A stretch of DNA of 64,000 bases, from assembly GCA_029817715.1 (NCBI GenBank), contig JARUPY010000087.1, positions 62,001 through 126,000 of the forward strand. Reading direction: 5' to 3'. The notes under the pieces are model-generated. The model saw nothing but the letters and a program-made list of their open reading frames with translations. It was not told the DNA's origin and did no database searches. A program made the position numbers and the translations under genes. This document shows positions 12,080 through 23,039 of the stretch, one piece after another. Numbering within the stretch: the first letter of the stretch is position 1; every line of letters starts with the position of its first letter. Source of the DNA: Melastoma dodecandrum. Lineage: Eukaryota > Streptophyta > Magnoliopsida > Myrtales > Melastomataceae.

Positions 12080-13500
12080 GTTGAATAACTTATCAAAGCT
12101 ACTCAAATCAAGTACGGGTGCACGATACAACTTCTCCTTTAACAATGCAAAACTATCCTCGACTTCCTTACTCTAAATAAACTTCCCCTTCCTTAAACAT
12201 TTGGTGATTTGAGACACAACATAGCCAAAATTATGAGTAAACCACCTGTAAAATGTAGGCCAAACTAGGAAAACTTAGTACCTCTCCAACCAACTTTGGC
12301 GTCAGTAAATCTCTAATGGCCTTCATCTTCTCCATGTCGAATCTGATTGCCATCAGCACGAACAACATTCTGGAGGAACAAACAATTTCAACTTCATGAA
12401 GCAACACTTTTAAGATTCAAATAAAGCTGATGCTCCCACAATATGCACAATACATCGAACTAGTATCCTGGATGAACCTCGCTGATCTTATTGTCAGTTA
12501 AAATATCGTCAAAATAGACTACCTCAGAGAACCAAATGGACGGCTTCAATACATGTTTCATAAGCCTCATAAGAAGTACTTGGGGCATTGGAAACACCGA
12601 AAGGCATGACAAGACACTCAATAGAGGCCTTCTCCCATTTTGAACGCAACCTTTCACTAATCTCTCTGGTGAATACAGACCTGGTGGTACCAAATCCGTA
12701 TGTCAATCTTGAAGAATAAAGATACTCCATGAAGCTAATCGAGCATTTGTCGAGTCGGGGAGTGGGAAACTGATAACCCACGAGGATCTTATAAATTACC
12801 TGACTTTATATACATATTTGTGAATTGTTGTCCTTATTTATGGAACGTAGAGATGATACCACGAAACTAATGCGACTCACTCTAATTCTTTCGTAGAAAA
12901 TCATCAATCCACCATTGGCAAACTGCCACCAATGATTAAATTTATCTAGTGAATGTTGAGCATTGGAGGGAGCGGGCATTTCATCTTGTAGTTCATAACG
13001 GATATATCCTCAAACTCTGCCAAAAGGTTTCACATTTCATCAGGAATAGCATCAACACAACACATATATCTCCATGGACTCCTTGGTTGCTTCTTCCAAC
13101 TCCTCCGAAAAAATCTCAATAGAAAATGTCTAGTCTTCATTTTCTTATTTCAGGATCGTTGATTCCTGGCCATTGGCAAAATCACTAGTTTGGTGTTACA
13201 CATGTCTGGGTGTAACATGTGACCCAATATTGACAATATCACAGAAAGGTTCATCTCCCTCACAAATTTAATCCATCCAAAAGAATAAGGATTATGATAT
13301 TTTTCCACAGGAAACCTCAATTTTTCAACCACCACCTTAATGTTTTCTTCACTATAGACGTCGTTGGTCGCCAGATGGATGAGATCCAATCAAACAAAAA
13401 GTTCAAAAGATTTTATTTTATTTAGTATTCTCTTGTTGTAGTACAACACCAATTTCTTATTCACGAAAGCTTATGCAAGTTTCACTTCGTTGAACTCCTT
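12080..13500 (-). pseudogene. Decayed Ty3/gypsy pol (protease, reverse transcriptase, RNase H pieces)
   Basis: Reading the minus strand from high to low coordinates gives a protease-flank segment near 13,150-13,389 (VVVEKLRFPVEKYHNPYS). Next come RT segments near 12,524-12,781 (YQFPTPRLD, then LVMPFGVSNAPST), the RT active-site motif VVYFDDIL near 12,510, and RT/RNase H connection text near 12,100-12,350 (KAIRDLLTPK, FYRWF, APVLDLSSFDKLFNMEC). The order PR-RT-RH on one strand is that of Ty3/gypsy. Frameshifts and stops separate every piece, so this is a dead remnant. It is more diverged than elements A-E. Confidence 0.8.
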
Positions 13501-13532
13501 AATCCTTTTGTCTTCATTTGGGTCATAAAGAA

Positions 13533-13764
13533 TGATGCGAGTCGGATCAAATAAGGTCAAGTTGGGATCAAGTCGAGAGGAGCACTCGAGACGGAGAGTA
13601 CCTTCACGGTGCTGAAGTGGTCGAGTTGATTCGTCAACTCAAGAAGACAACGAGATCGAGAGGAACCGGGGGGTTCGTCTCGCTCAGTTCTCCCTGGGGA
13701 AACTCAAGATCATCCAAATTCGAGGCTTCCTGATTGACGGACGGCCCTACCAACGTCACGCCCA
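13533..13764 (+). repeat. Truncated A-type LTR (5' part only)
   Basis: The sequence starts TGATGCGAGTCGGATC and matches the first ~230 bp of the adjacent full LTR at 13,765, including the region GAAGTGGTCGAGTTGATTCGTCAACTC. It stops where element A begins. It is either an older LTR of the same family into which A inserted, or the product of LTR-LTR recombination. Confidence 0.7.
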
Positions 13765-14360
13765 TGATGCGAGTTGGATCGAGCAAGGCCAAGTCGGGAC
13801 CAGCTCGAGATGGGAAGTACCTTCACGTTGTTGAAGTGGTCGAGTTGATTCATCAACTCGAGAAGACTGTAGTTCCTTTCGAGGCCGAGTGGAAGGGAAA
13901 CTCGAGACGGGGAGCCCGAGAAGAATTCAAGACAGCCCAACCGTCGTCAAGCCCAATTTCCTTAATTCGTTTTTTGAACTTGCTTTTAATTAGCTTTTGG
14001 TTTTTACTATTTTGGGCCTAAAAGGGAGTTAGGGTTAGCCCATTTTTGGTCCTTTATAAATAGGACTCTTGTGAACTTTTTGCCCAAATTTAGCTGCCGT
14101 CAAGTTCTTACCTGAACTTTGCGCAACTTCTCTTTTCGTTTGGTGGATACCAAGCGTGACGAGATTTTATCCGAGCGTTCCCATAATCAGTGGTGTTTCT
14201 GTATCCAGTTGTGTGTCGTTAAACCCTCGTGATAGTCCTGGTGGAGCTTCGGCTGTATCCTGCGATGTTTCGAGTTTTACCCCTTTTCGTTTTGTTCGTC
14301 GTGCGTTCCGTGTCGTCTTAAATGAAGTACTTTCACGTGTCCTCAGCTAGTAGCGCATTA
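13765..14360 (+). repeat. 5' LTR of element A
   Basis: The LTR begins TGATGCGAG and ends GCGCATTA (a decayed GCATCA), directly before the primer binding site. A TATA box (CTTTATAAATAGG; TATAAA at 14,055-14,060) marks the probable Pol II promoter of the element. Related LTRs with the same TATA context (CTATAAATAGGA) occur at 40,970 (plus) and in element E (37,781-38,446, minus). Confidence 0.85.
14055..14060 (+). promoter_or_regulatory. TATA box in the LTR of element A
   Basis: TATAAA sits in the context CTTTATAAATAGG, ~290 bp into the LTR, where retrotransposon transcription normally starts. The same context is kept in the related LTRs at 41,297-41,304 (plus) and 38,108-38,115 (minus). Confidence 0.6.
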
Positions 14361-14362
14361 GT

Positions 14363-14374
14363 TGGTATTAGCGC
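14363..14374 (+). other. Primer binding site of element A (initiator tRNA-Met type)
   Basis: TGGTATTAGCGC lies 2 nt after the LTR. It is two changes from TGGTATCAGAGC, the complement of the plant initiator tRNA-Met 3' end that most plant gypsy and copia elements use. Confidence 0.75.
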
Positions 14375-14469
14375 GCACGGTTGTGGAGAGCCTCGGTTGT
14401 TGGGTAGCGCTTCGTGTTGGAGAGTGCACGTTGTTGAGAGTTCAGGTTGTCGAAGAGTGCAAATCTGTT

Positions 14470-15350
14470 GTTGAGCGTACGAATGGAATGATGGCGAATA
14501 AATTCCAATGTAGGTTGAGGTTGGAAGAGGCCCGTTTGGCTCGTTTAGAACAAGAGGTTAGAGAGTCCTAGGAGATCAACTAGGGACGAGAAGAGTCCCT
14601 TGAGGCAAACTCGAGAACGTCAACCCGCGCGACCCATCAATATGTGAGTAGACATTCCTGAGTTTGAGGGAAAGATAGACCCCGAGGAGTTTCTCGATTG
14701 GCTTCATGCTATTGAGAGAGTATTCGATTATGAAGAGATTCTCGAGGGAAGGTAAGTCAAGGTGGCAGCCCTTTGACGTGAATCAGCAGTGTCGTCGTGA
14801 AGGGAAAGAGAAGATTCGCTCGTGGGACAAAATGAAAAGGGAGATGAAGAAGAGGTTTCTTCCCGAGCGCTGTCGACATGACTTGTTCCTCATATTGAAC
14901 TTGCTTGAGCAATCTTCTTGTATTTCTGAATACACTCGCGAGTTCGAGCAATTGATGCTCCAGTGTGTTATAGTTGAACCCCCTGAGCAGACCTTTGCAA
15001 GGTATATTAAAGGGCTGAAAACCCATGTGGCGGATGCTGTCGAGTTGCAGCCTTATTGGAGTTTTGTGGATGCATGCAACTTATCCCACAACATCGAGAT
15101 GCAACAAGCTAGGAGAACGCCTGTGAGGCTAGCTTTGAAGAGCACTCCTTTCAGCAATGAGAGTTCGTCCTCGAGAACCATCTTGAGTTCGTCCTCGAGA
15201 CCCATCTTGAGTTCTTCCTCGAGAAGCCCAATCTTAGGTAATACCAAAGATTAGGCCAAGGTTGAAGTTCGGCCACCCCCAAACATTAGTGTCTTGAGAA
15301 AGTGTTTAAAGTGTCAAGGAGTTGGGCATATAGCTTTCGAGTGCCATAAT
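14470..15350 (+). pseudogene. Element A gag remnant with CCHC zinc knuckle
   Basis: The gag/capsid homology runs through FLDWLHAIERVF-like text near 14,690. After a gap that removes the usual KYASLWWEN segment, it continues with REGKEKIRSWDKMKREMKKRFLP (in pieces) and SEYTREFEQLMLQC up to ~15,150. The nucleocapsid zinc knuckle CLKCQGVGHIAFECHNR (C-x2-C-x4-H-x4-C) lies at ~15,303-15,353. Stops at ~14,570 and 15,252 break the frame. Related, fuller gag copies are in D (28,626-29,179) and B (22,091-22,348). Confidence 0.85.
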
Positions 15351-15353
15351 CGA

Positions 15354-18300
15354 TGTACCGTTACTATTATGAAGCTTTCAGATGATGATCCAGTGTATGA
15401 CCAAGAAGGAGAACCCATTGGGGATGCTGAGGACGAAGTGGTGGAGGAACCCAATGAGGGTGAGTGTTGGGGATTCGAAAGGCTCTTAATACAAATGTGG
15501 TGCCCGATGAAGTTGACCAGCGGGAGAGGATCTTTCAGACCCGATGCATTGTACAAGGGAAGGTGTATCACGTGATTGTTGATAGTGGAAGTTGCACCAA
15601 TTTGGTATCTACTATAATGGTCGAAAAACTGAAGTTATCGACTAAGCCACACCTTCGACCATACAAGCTTCAATGGTTGAGCAAAGAGAGTGACCTAAGG
15701 GTGACTAAGCAGGTGTTGGTCTCTTTGAGCATTGGTCAGAGCTACAAGGAAAGTAACTTGTGATGTTCTACCCATGGATGCGTGATATTTGTTGTTGAGA
15801 AGGCATTGGCAATATGATCGGCGAGCCGTTTATGATGGGTACAAGAATATTTATTCTATCACTCTCGATCAGAAGAAGATTACCTTACTTCCCTTGACCA
15901 CCCAAGCATTACCCAACCCATAGTCTCGATATGTCAATCCGAAGTTGGTGGAGTTGGCTCGAGATATTCGCGAGGAGAAGTATGTATACATGTTGATATT
16001 GTTCGAAGAAGGAAATGAGCAAAACTCGACTAAGTCCCCTCGAGTTCGAGCACATTTACAAGAATTTGAGGATGTATTTCCTGAGGAGATTCCAGGAGGA
16101 CTTCATCCATTGAGGAACATACAACATCAGAACGACCTCATTCCTGGAGTGTCGCTGCCTAATCGACTTACGTATCGATGTAATCCCAACGAGGCGAGAG
16201 AGCTGCAACGACAGGTCGATGAACTTATCGAATGAGGCTTTGTTAGACAGAGCCTCAGCCCGTGTTCTGTTCCCGCCATCTTGGTTCCCAAGAAGGATGG
16301 TTCATGGCAGATGTGTGTCGACAGTCGAGCAATTAATAAGATTACTGTCAAGTATCGATTTCCCATTCCTCAACTTGATGATATGCACGATTAGTTACAT
16401 GGGTCGACAATATTTTCGAAGGTGGATCTACGAAGTGTCTATCACCAGATTCGGATGAAGGAAGAAGATAAGTGGAAGACGGCTTTCAAAACCAAATTCG
16501 GGTTGTATGAGTGGATGGTTATGCCATTTGGTCTCTCAAATGCGCCCAGTTCCTTCATGCGACTGATGAACCAGGTGTTTCGTCCTTTAATCGGCAAATT
16601 CATGGTTGTATGATATTCTTATATATAGCCGCAGTGAGGAGGAACACATTTACCACCTTAGATAGTTGTTCGAGAAGTAGAGGGAGCAACATCTATTCGA
16701 GAAATGCAAGAAATGCGAGTTCTTGACTTCCAAACTTGTCTTTTTGGGGTACGTCATCTCGAGAGAAGGAATTCAGGTGGATGAGAGTAAAGTTGCTACT
16801 ATTCGAGATTAGCCTATTCCCAAGACAGCTCATGATGTCCGGAACTTTCATGGCCTAGCTTCATTTTATCGGAGATTTATTAAGGACATCAGTTCAATTG
16901 CAGCCCCGCTAACGGAGTGTTTGAAGGGGACGACTTTCGCGTGGACTCCAGCAGCTCAATCTAGTTTTAGCGAATCGCCTGTATTGGCACTCCCTGACTT
17001 CGAGAAGGTGTTCGAAGTCGAGTGTGATGCCTCAGGAGTGGGGATTGGAGGCGTATTATTGCAAGAGAGTCGACCAGTTTCTTATTTCAGCGAGAAGTTT
17101 AATGGACCTCGATTGAATTACTCGACCTACGATAAGGAGTTTCATGCTATCATTCGTACTCTCGAGATGTGGAGTCATTATCTTATGCCCAATGAGTTCA
17201 TTCTTCATATTGATCATGAGTCTTTGAAGCATATCAATGGGCAGGCAAAGCTTAATCGACGACATGCAAAGTGGGTGGAATTTCTCCAATCATTCACTTT
17301 CGTCTTGAAACATTAGTCGGGAGCGAAGAATGTCTTAGCAGATGCATTGTTGAGAAAGTCAACTCGTATGGCCAGAATGGAATCTAAGATGATCGGATTC
17401 TTACTTTCAAGATGTGGAGTCATTTTCTGATGCCCAATGAGTTAATTCTTCATATTGATCATGTGTCTTTGAAGCATATCAATGGGCAGACAAAGCGTAA
17501 TCGACGACATGCAAAGTGGGTGGAATTTCTCCAATCATTCACTTTTGTCTTGAAACATAAGTCGGGAGCGAAGAATGTCTTAGCAGACGCATTGTTGAGA
17601 AAGTCAACTCTTATGGCCAGAATGGAATCTAAGATGATCGGATTCGAGATGTTAAAAGAGTTGTACTCCAGTGATACAGACCTTGGGGAGGTGTATAAGG
17701 GATGCCTCAAGAAGCCTATTGAGCACTCTCATGTGTTCGATGGCTTTCTATTTAGAAGCGTTAAGTTATTCATTCCTCGAAGTTCCATTCGAGAGCATCT
17801 TATTCGAGAGATACATGGACGAGGACTAGCTTGTCACTTGGGAGTCGGGAAAACTCTCGAGATGCTTCAAGAACATTTTTACTTGCCTCGAATAGCTATG
17901 GACGTACACAAGTTGATATGACATTGTGCAACCTGTCAACGCGCAAAGAGTCACGTCCAGCCCCAAGGTCTCTACACACCATTGCCCGTAGTTGAATGTC
18001 CATGGGAGCACGTGAGCATGGATTTCATCCTTGGATTGCCCCGAACGCAATGACAGAAGGACTCGATCGTGGTTGTTGTGGATCGCTTCTAGAAGATGGC
18101 TCGCTTTATCGCTTGTATGAAGACGGATGATGCTTTTCACGTAGCAAATCTTTGTTTATGAGAGATTGTTCGCCTGCATGGGATCCCATGTTCAATAGTG
18201 TCAGATCGAGATGCGAAGTTCTTAAGCTATTTTTGGAAGACACTTTGGCACAAACTCGGGACAAAGCTATTGTTCAGCACCACTTGCCATCCGCAGACAG

Positions 18301-18884
18301 ATAGGCAAACTGAGGTCATGAACAGGACTATGGGAAGTCTACTTCGCGCCATGGTGTCAAAGAATCAAAAGGTTTGGGATATCAAGCTCGCACAAGCTGA
18401 GTTCGCATATAATCAAGCCCCTTATTCGACAACTCAAGCTACACCGTTTGAAGTAGTGTATGGTGTCAACATGAGGATTCTTGTCGAATTGCTACCAATG
18501 TAGGGTATTCTCGAGAAGGACGCAGTTCAACGAGCTGAAGAGATGTTGAAGCTCCATGTGAATATTCGAACCCTTATTGAGCAACAGAATGAAAAGTACA
18601 ATTCTAAGGTGAATCGTGGACGAAGGGAGCGTACATTCCAACCAGGGGATCTTGTTTGGGTTCACTTGCAGAAGGAGAGGTTTCTAGCAAGGAGGAAAAA
18701 TAAGCTCATGCCCTTAGCTGATGGTCCTTTTCGATTCGTTGAGAGGATCAACAATGCTTATAAGATCGACTTGCCGGGAGAATATGGAATGTCTGCAACA
18801 TTCAACGTCCAAGATCTCGCATTTTATGAGGATGATGAAAAGCCCCTTGATTTGAGGACAAATCTTCTTCAGCAAAGGGAGGAT
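15354..18884 (+). pseudogene. Element A pol remnant (protease, RT, RNase H, integrase)
   Basis: The protease has an intact VDSGSCTN active-site motif near 15,580. The RT runs from LPNRLTYRCNP (~16,160) through VPKKDGSW and [11 protein letters not shown] to [11 protein letters not shown]. The YFDD catalytic box is lost near 16,613, where a deletion leaves VVYDIL. RNase H (FEVECDASGVGIGG, ~17,005) is followed by a tandem duplication. The integrase has its zinc-finger part (CATCQRAKSH, ~17,930), the core DRDAKFLSYFWKTLWHK, and TDRQTEVMNRTM with the glutamate. The C-terminus ends in LRTNLLQQREDD. Several in-frame stops are CGA-to-TGA changes relative to related copies. Confidence 0.9.
17156..17645 (+). 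repeat. 245-bp tandem duplication inside element A RNase H
   Basis: Positions 17,156-17,400 and 17,401-17,645 are near-identical direct copies. Each runs from the sequence around AGATGTGGAGTCATT to GATGATCGGATTC. Both encode the RNase H stretch NEF/LILHIDH, RRHAKWVEFLQ and the following linker. The duplication shifts the frame and adds a second copy of part of the domain. The first copy has a stop after FVLKH; the second reads FVLKHKSGAKN. Confidence 0.92.
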
Positions 18885-18894
18885 GATGCGAGTT
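18884..18894 (+). repeat. First 11 bp of element A 3' LTR, cut by element B
   Basis: TGATGCGAGTT directly follows A's purine tract and matches the first 11 bp of its 5' LTR. The next base starts the inverted LTR of element B (TGATACAGAG). Confidence 0.75.
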
Positions 18895-19755
18895 TGATAC
18901 AGAGACGGCAAGGAATAGATTATTCTTATACCAGAAACGAAGGGGAACGTCACTAAAGGTGCGTAATGGAGTGACGTGGGGTATGGACGGAAGGATGTGT
19001 TTGGGGTGCGGCTGGAAATGGAATTGAACTGGGATAGAAGAAAGTAGGTTGAGAACAACCACCACGAATACAGATTCACCACCGTGATAGAAGAGCTCGA
19101 TAAACTCGTTTGGTCGTGGATACAGATACACCACCACGAACAAGACGAGGGCGAGGCACAACGCGGAGGATACAGATACCATCCCCATCGGTTGATACAC
19201 TCAACTCAGTCCGCACTTCGAATCAACCAAATGAAGAAAGAGGTTGAAGGAGAATTCACTCACTTCGGATAAAAAGAAAAAGTCTTACAAAGGGGTTTAC
19301 AATTTGATCAACGTTACTTGAAAGCTTACAAGGCCACCAATTATATAGGGATCACCTAAACAAGAACTTAGATGCAAGATGATGAACCTAGACTAGATGC
19401 ATGCATGACCAAACTCATGGATGCATCATAAATGGCTTATTGTAAATGCAACAAACTTAAATGCAGGTGCATGATTGAGTAGATGTATGAATAGAGGAAA
19501 GGGAAATTGGTTCAGCTTCTCCAAGACTCTCGGCTTTGTGACCCTTCTGCTTCGAATCTTCAAGTCGTCGCCTAGAATGAATGTCGCCTGAATGATCGTC
19601 GCCTGGTGTCCCCTGAATGATCATTGCCTGGGTCTTGTCGCTTGAAGTTGTCGCTCAATCCTCCGTCGCTAAGTCAATCGCTGATGAGCAAAGTGTCTCC
19701 ACTTCGGGAGGGCGATGGAAGGGGCATGAGTAAGTTGTCGACCGTCTTTGTATCA
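18895..19755 (-). repeat. 3' LTR of element B (861 bp)
   Basis: On the minus strand it starts TGATACAAAGACGG and ends GTCTCTGTATCA, with TGATAC/GTATCA inverted ends. A TATA box (TATATAA, 19,341-19,347) lies in the context CCCTATATAATTGG. Related LTR pieces occur at 22,600-22,933, 34,175-34,690 and 40,060-40,707. Confidence 0.85.
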
Positions 19756-20156
19756 TCCTCCCTTTGTTGAAAAGAGTTTGTCCTCAAACTCACATCATCA
19801 TCATCCTCCACAAACGGAATGAGATCCTGGACGTTGAAAGTAGCAGAAACTCCATAGTCTCCGGGCAGATCAACCTTGTAGGTGTTATTGTTGACACGTT
19901 CGACGATCCTGAAAGGTCCTTCTGCTCGCGGCATCAGCTTGTTCTTCCTTTTGCCAGGGAAACACTCCTTCCGTAGATGAATATACACTAAATCTCCTGG
20001 AATAAAGTGTGCCATCTTTGAGAATCTATTGATCACCACTATCATCGAATCCTTACTCCGCTGCGTTCTAGGAAATCCTAGCACAAAATCCATACTTGCA
20101 TGTTCCCATGGTCGCTTAGGGACTGGAAGTGGAGTATACAATCCTTGGGGTTAGAC
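19674..20156 (-). pseudogene. Element B integrase with catalytic core deleted
   Basis: The frame runs [22 protein letters not shown], then [21 protein letters not shown]. It jumps directly to [23 protein letters not shown] and the C-terminal SH3-like part, ending [12 protein letters not shown]. In elements A and D roughly 160 residues lie between these two parts, including the second catalytic Asp and the Glu. The frame stays open through the deletion and continues ~27 codons into the 3' LTR. The missing D and E mean no integrase activity. Confidence 0.88.
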
Positions 20157-20700
20157 TCAGTACTTCGCTCGTTGGCATGCCGCACATCTCAAAACAAGAT
20201 TTCTAACATGATTCTCCATTTGCGGCCAATAAAAGTGCTCCTGTAGCATCGACAATCTTTTGTCGATTCCAAAATGTCCGGCTATTCCTCCTCCATAAAC
20301 TTCTCGAATACGCAGTTCTCGAGTCGAACTTCTGGGAATACATAACTTAAATTCTCGAAATAAGAATCCATTCACCTGATGCAATCGATCGACGGCCTGA
20401 TTGGTGCATTGGACGAAAATCCCATCAAAGTCTTCATCGTTCTTATACAGATCCTTCAGGTACTCAAATCCAATCAGCTTCTCCTCCTGACGTGTGCATA
20501 ACACAACTCTCAAATGGTCGACATTCTCCTCTTGGTTTTGACTGTAGATGAGGATATCATCGAAGTAGACGACCCCAAACTTCCCCATGAAAGGTCGCAA
20601 GACGTGGATCATCAGTTGCATGAATGTGCTGGACGCGTTTGACAAACCAAAGGGCATCACCAACCATTCGTACAACCCATACTTAGTCTTGAAGGTTGTC
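20157..20700 (-). pseudogene. Element B RT C-terminus fused to integrase linker, RNase H missing
   Basis: The frame contains [19 protein letters not shown] and the intact RT box [11 protein letters not shown]. After DHLRVVL it passes straight to QEEKLIGFEYLKDLY, the linker that normally follows RNase H, and on to the integrase zinc-finger text (EVYGGGIAGHFGIDKRLSML, CAACQRAKY). The RT thumb and the whole RNase H domain are deleted in frame. Compare element C, where RNase H is present at 24,058-24,561. Confidence 0.88.
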
Positions 20701-21668
20701 TTTCACTGGTCGCCTTCTTTCATTCGAATCTGGTGATAACCACTTCGCAAATCTACCTTCGAAAGCACCTGCGCTCAATGCAACTCATATAACATGTCAT
20801 CTAGTCGAGGAATCAGAAATCGATACTTCATCGTTATTTTGTTGAAAGCTCGACTATCCATACACATTCGCCAAGTGCCATCGTTCTTCGGCACCAATAT
20901 GGCTGGGACGGAACATGGACTCAAACTCTCTCGAACCAAGCCCTTCTTGACTAACTCATCAACCTGCATCTGCAGCTCCTTAGGTTCCTCTGGATTGCAT
21001 CGATAAGCTGGTCGATTGGGTAGAGACGATCCTTCATGGATCGCGCGAACCAATTGAACTCCTTTGAGAGGGGGATCGGTTGATCGATTCTGTGGCGCTT
21101 TTATGGGCTGAGTGGTCAGGGGCATCGAGGTGAGCTTCTTCTCGATGGAATAGGTATTGCGATACTCGTCATGTTGCGCGCATCGATCAAACTGCCACGG
21201 TGTTCGTAGGAGCAAATGGCATGCGTCCATCGGAATAACATCGCAAACGACTTCATCCTTATAGCTTTTCCCAATAGAAAATGAAACTCGCACTCTCTAG
21301 GTCACTCGAACATCACTATCCTTGTTGAGCCATTGTAGACGATAGGAATGAGGATGAACTTCAACAGGCAACTTAATCTTCTCGACCATCGTCCTCGACA
21401 CGGCGTTGGTGCAGCTTCCGCTATCCACAATCATCAAACAAACTTTTCCTTCGACTGTGCACCTAGTGTGGAAAATGCTTTCCCTTTGATTCTCATCTCT
21501 CGCCAGTGTCTCGCTTAAGGTTTTTCGGACGACCAACTCTCCTTCGTTCAGGTACTGCTCAATCTCCTCTGCATCCCAAACAGGATCGACATTCTCATCG
21601 AACTCTTCTTCTCCATCGGACAGCTCTCTAATGACAACGTTTCTTCTCGACGGACACTCAGAAGCCAT
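20701..21668 (-). pseudogene. Element B protease and RT N-terminal half
   Basis: The protease motif VDSGSCTNAVSRTMVEK lies near 21,410, followed by YRLQWLNKDSDVRVT. The fragment MRVSFSIGKSYKDEVVCDVIPMD continues to the RT start, SLPNRPAYRCNPEEPKELQMQVDELVKKG, and VPKNDGTWRMCMDSRAFNKIT. A stop near 21,296 and a second near 20,706 break the frame. Text before the protease is acidic, as in A and D. Confidence 0.85.
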
Positions 21669-22584
21669 GTGTCATATTCCTTGGCACTTGAAACATCGTC
21701 TAGCATTATCTCGCTCGTTCGACTTAACTTCTAGCCTGGTAGTCGATGATGGAGTTTTTCTCGATGTCGTCAACGGTGGCTTTGCCTCGGAGCTACTCCC
21801 CTTGTTGAAGGCGGAGCCTTCACAAATGAGCGGGTATTCGATCTTCTCACTTGTTGCTGCTCAACCTTGTGCGCTAATGCCCGAACATCGTTGAAAGTCT
21901 AATATTGTTGTAGTTTGACCGCATCTGCAATATGAGGCTTAAGTCCTCGAAGATACCTGGCAATGGTTTGCTCTTGGGCTTCTTGGACATCGCACGCTAG
22001 CAATAATCTCTCGAACTCCCTCGTGTACTCCGATAAACTTGAAACTCGCTGAACCGACTGCAACTTGAGGTAGAGATCTCGTCGATAATGCTATGGCAGA
22101 AACCTCTTAGTCATAGCCCTCTTCATTTTCGACCATGTTCGGATTTTATCACGCCCTTCTCTTCGGCGTTGCTGGTTGGTGTTCTCCCACCAAAGGCTGG
22201 CATATTTATTCATCTTTAATGCAGCCATTTTATTCTTTTTCTCCTCGGGCACCTCTTCATAGTCGAAGATGCACTCTACCATGTGCATCCAGTGGATGAA
22301 CTCCACGGGGTCCAAGTTTCCTTTGAACTCCGAAATCTGAACACTCATCGTCGGCGCTCTTCTTTCCTGCCTTCAATACACCGGTGAAGATTCTCGTTGA
22401 GTCTCCTCACGCCAGGGGTTCTCCTCATCATCGCTATCTAATCGACTCTGGGAAGTCGATGCATAATGTGTCCGTAGCGACTGTAGTTGCTGCTGAAGAT
22501 CGGCGATCTGCTGCTCAAGCCGAGCAACTTGTGCTTCATCTAGAGACATACAGCGTCAGAATCTTCCAGCCATTGCAACCGTGC
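21669..22584 (-). pseudogene. Element B gag remnant
   Basis: The minus strand gives MSVQISEFKGNLDPVEFIHW, then FDYEEVPEEKKNKMAALKMNKYASLWWEN and KIRTWSKMKRAMTKRFLP (22,091-22,348). SEYTREFERLLLACDVQEAQEQTIARYLRGLKPHIADAV follows in pieces down to ~21,900. A stop follows FLP and others occur downstream. The capsid type matches A, C and D. Confidence 0.85.
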
Positions 22585-22596
22585 GCTCTGATACCA
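22585..22596 (-). other. Primer binding site of element B
   Basis: The minus strand reads TGGTATCAGAGC, a perfect match to the plant initiator tRNA-Met complement, 3 nt from the LTR end. Confidence 0.9.
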
Positions 22597-22599
22597 AGA

Positions 22600-22933
22600 T
22601 GATACGGAGACGGCATGGAATAGATGATTCTAATAGAGACAATGAATGGGGTCGTCACTAAAAAATTTGTGGAAGGAAGTGACGCTGTAATGGATGGAAG
22701 GAGTATACTGGAAGGCAGCTGAAAAGAAGAAAGTAAGGGATGAGATCAACCTCCACGAATACAGATTCACAACCCTGAAAGATGACTCGGATAGACTAGT
22801 TTGTTCCGTGGAAACTGAGACACCAACACGAACACGATGAAGGCGAGGCACAACGCGAAGGATACGGATACACCACCACCGGTTGATACGCTCTACTCAA
22901 TCCGCACATGGAATCCACCAAATGAAGAAAGAT
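22600..22933 (-). repeat. Truncated 5' LTR of element B
   Basis: The sequence matches the 3' LTR from its GTATCA end (TGATACGGAGACGGCATGG on the plus strand) up to CCACCAAATGAAGAAAGATG. It then breaks off and is joined to the start of an oppositely derived A-type LTR (element C) at 22,934. The U3 part is lost. Confidence 0.8.
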
Positions 22934-23039
22934 GTAAACACTGTAGCACCATGAAGGTACTCTCCGTGTCGAGTGCTCCACTAGACTTGATCCCGACTTG
23001 ACCTTGTTCGATCCGACTTGTATCATCCTCCCTTTGCCG

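Larger units (their letters stand above)
13765..18894 (+). mobile_element. Element A, Ty3/gypsy LTR retrotransposon (CRM-like), 3' LTR interrupted
   Basis: The order is 5' LTR (13,765-14,360), primer binding site, gag, protease, RT, RNase H, integrase, purine tract (CAGCAAAGGGAGGA before 18,884) and the first 11 bp of a 3' LTR (TGATGCGAGTT). There element B is inserted. The rest of A's 3' LTR is not found on the far side of B. The coding region is broken by many stops and frameshifts and by a 245-bp tandem duplication, so A is not autonomous now. The C-terminal text (LRTNLLQQREDD just before the LTR) and the gag type resemble the CRM/Galadriel group of chromoviruses. The clade call is inference. 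Confidence 0.9.
18895..22933 (-). mobile_element. Element B, internally deleted Ty3/gypsy retrotransposon
   Basis: On the minus strand the order is a truncated 5' LTR (22,600-22,933), primer binding site (22,585-22,596), gag, protease, RT, then fused RT/linker and integrase pieces, purine tract CAACAAAGGGAGGA (19,756-19,769) and a full 3' LTR (18,895-19,755). The LTR ends are TGATAC and GTATCA. B is inserted 11 bp into A's 3' LTR. Two large deletions remove RNase H and the integrase core, so B could only have moved with help from another element. Confidence 0.88.
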
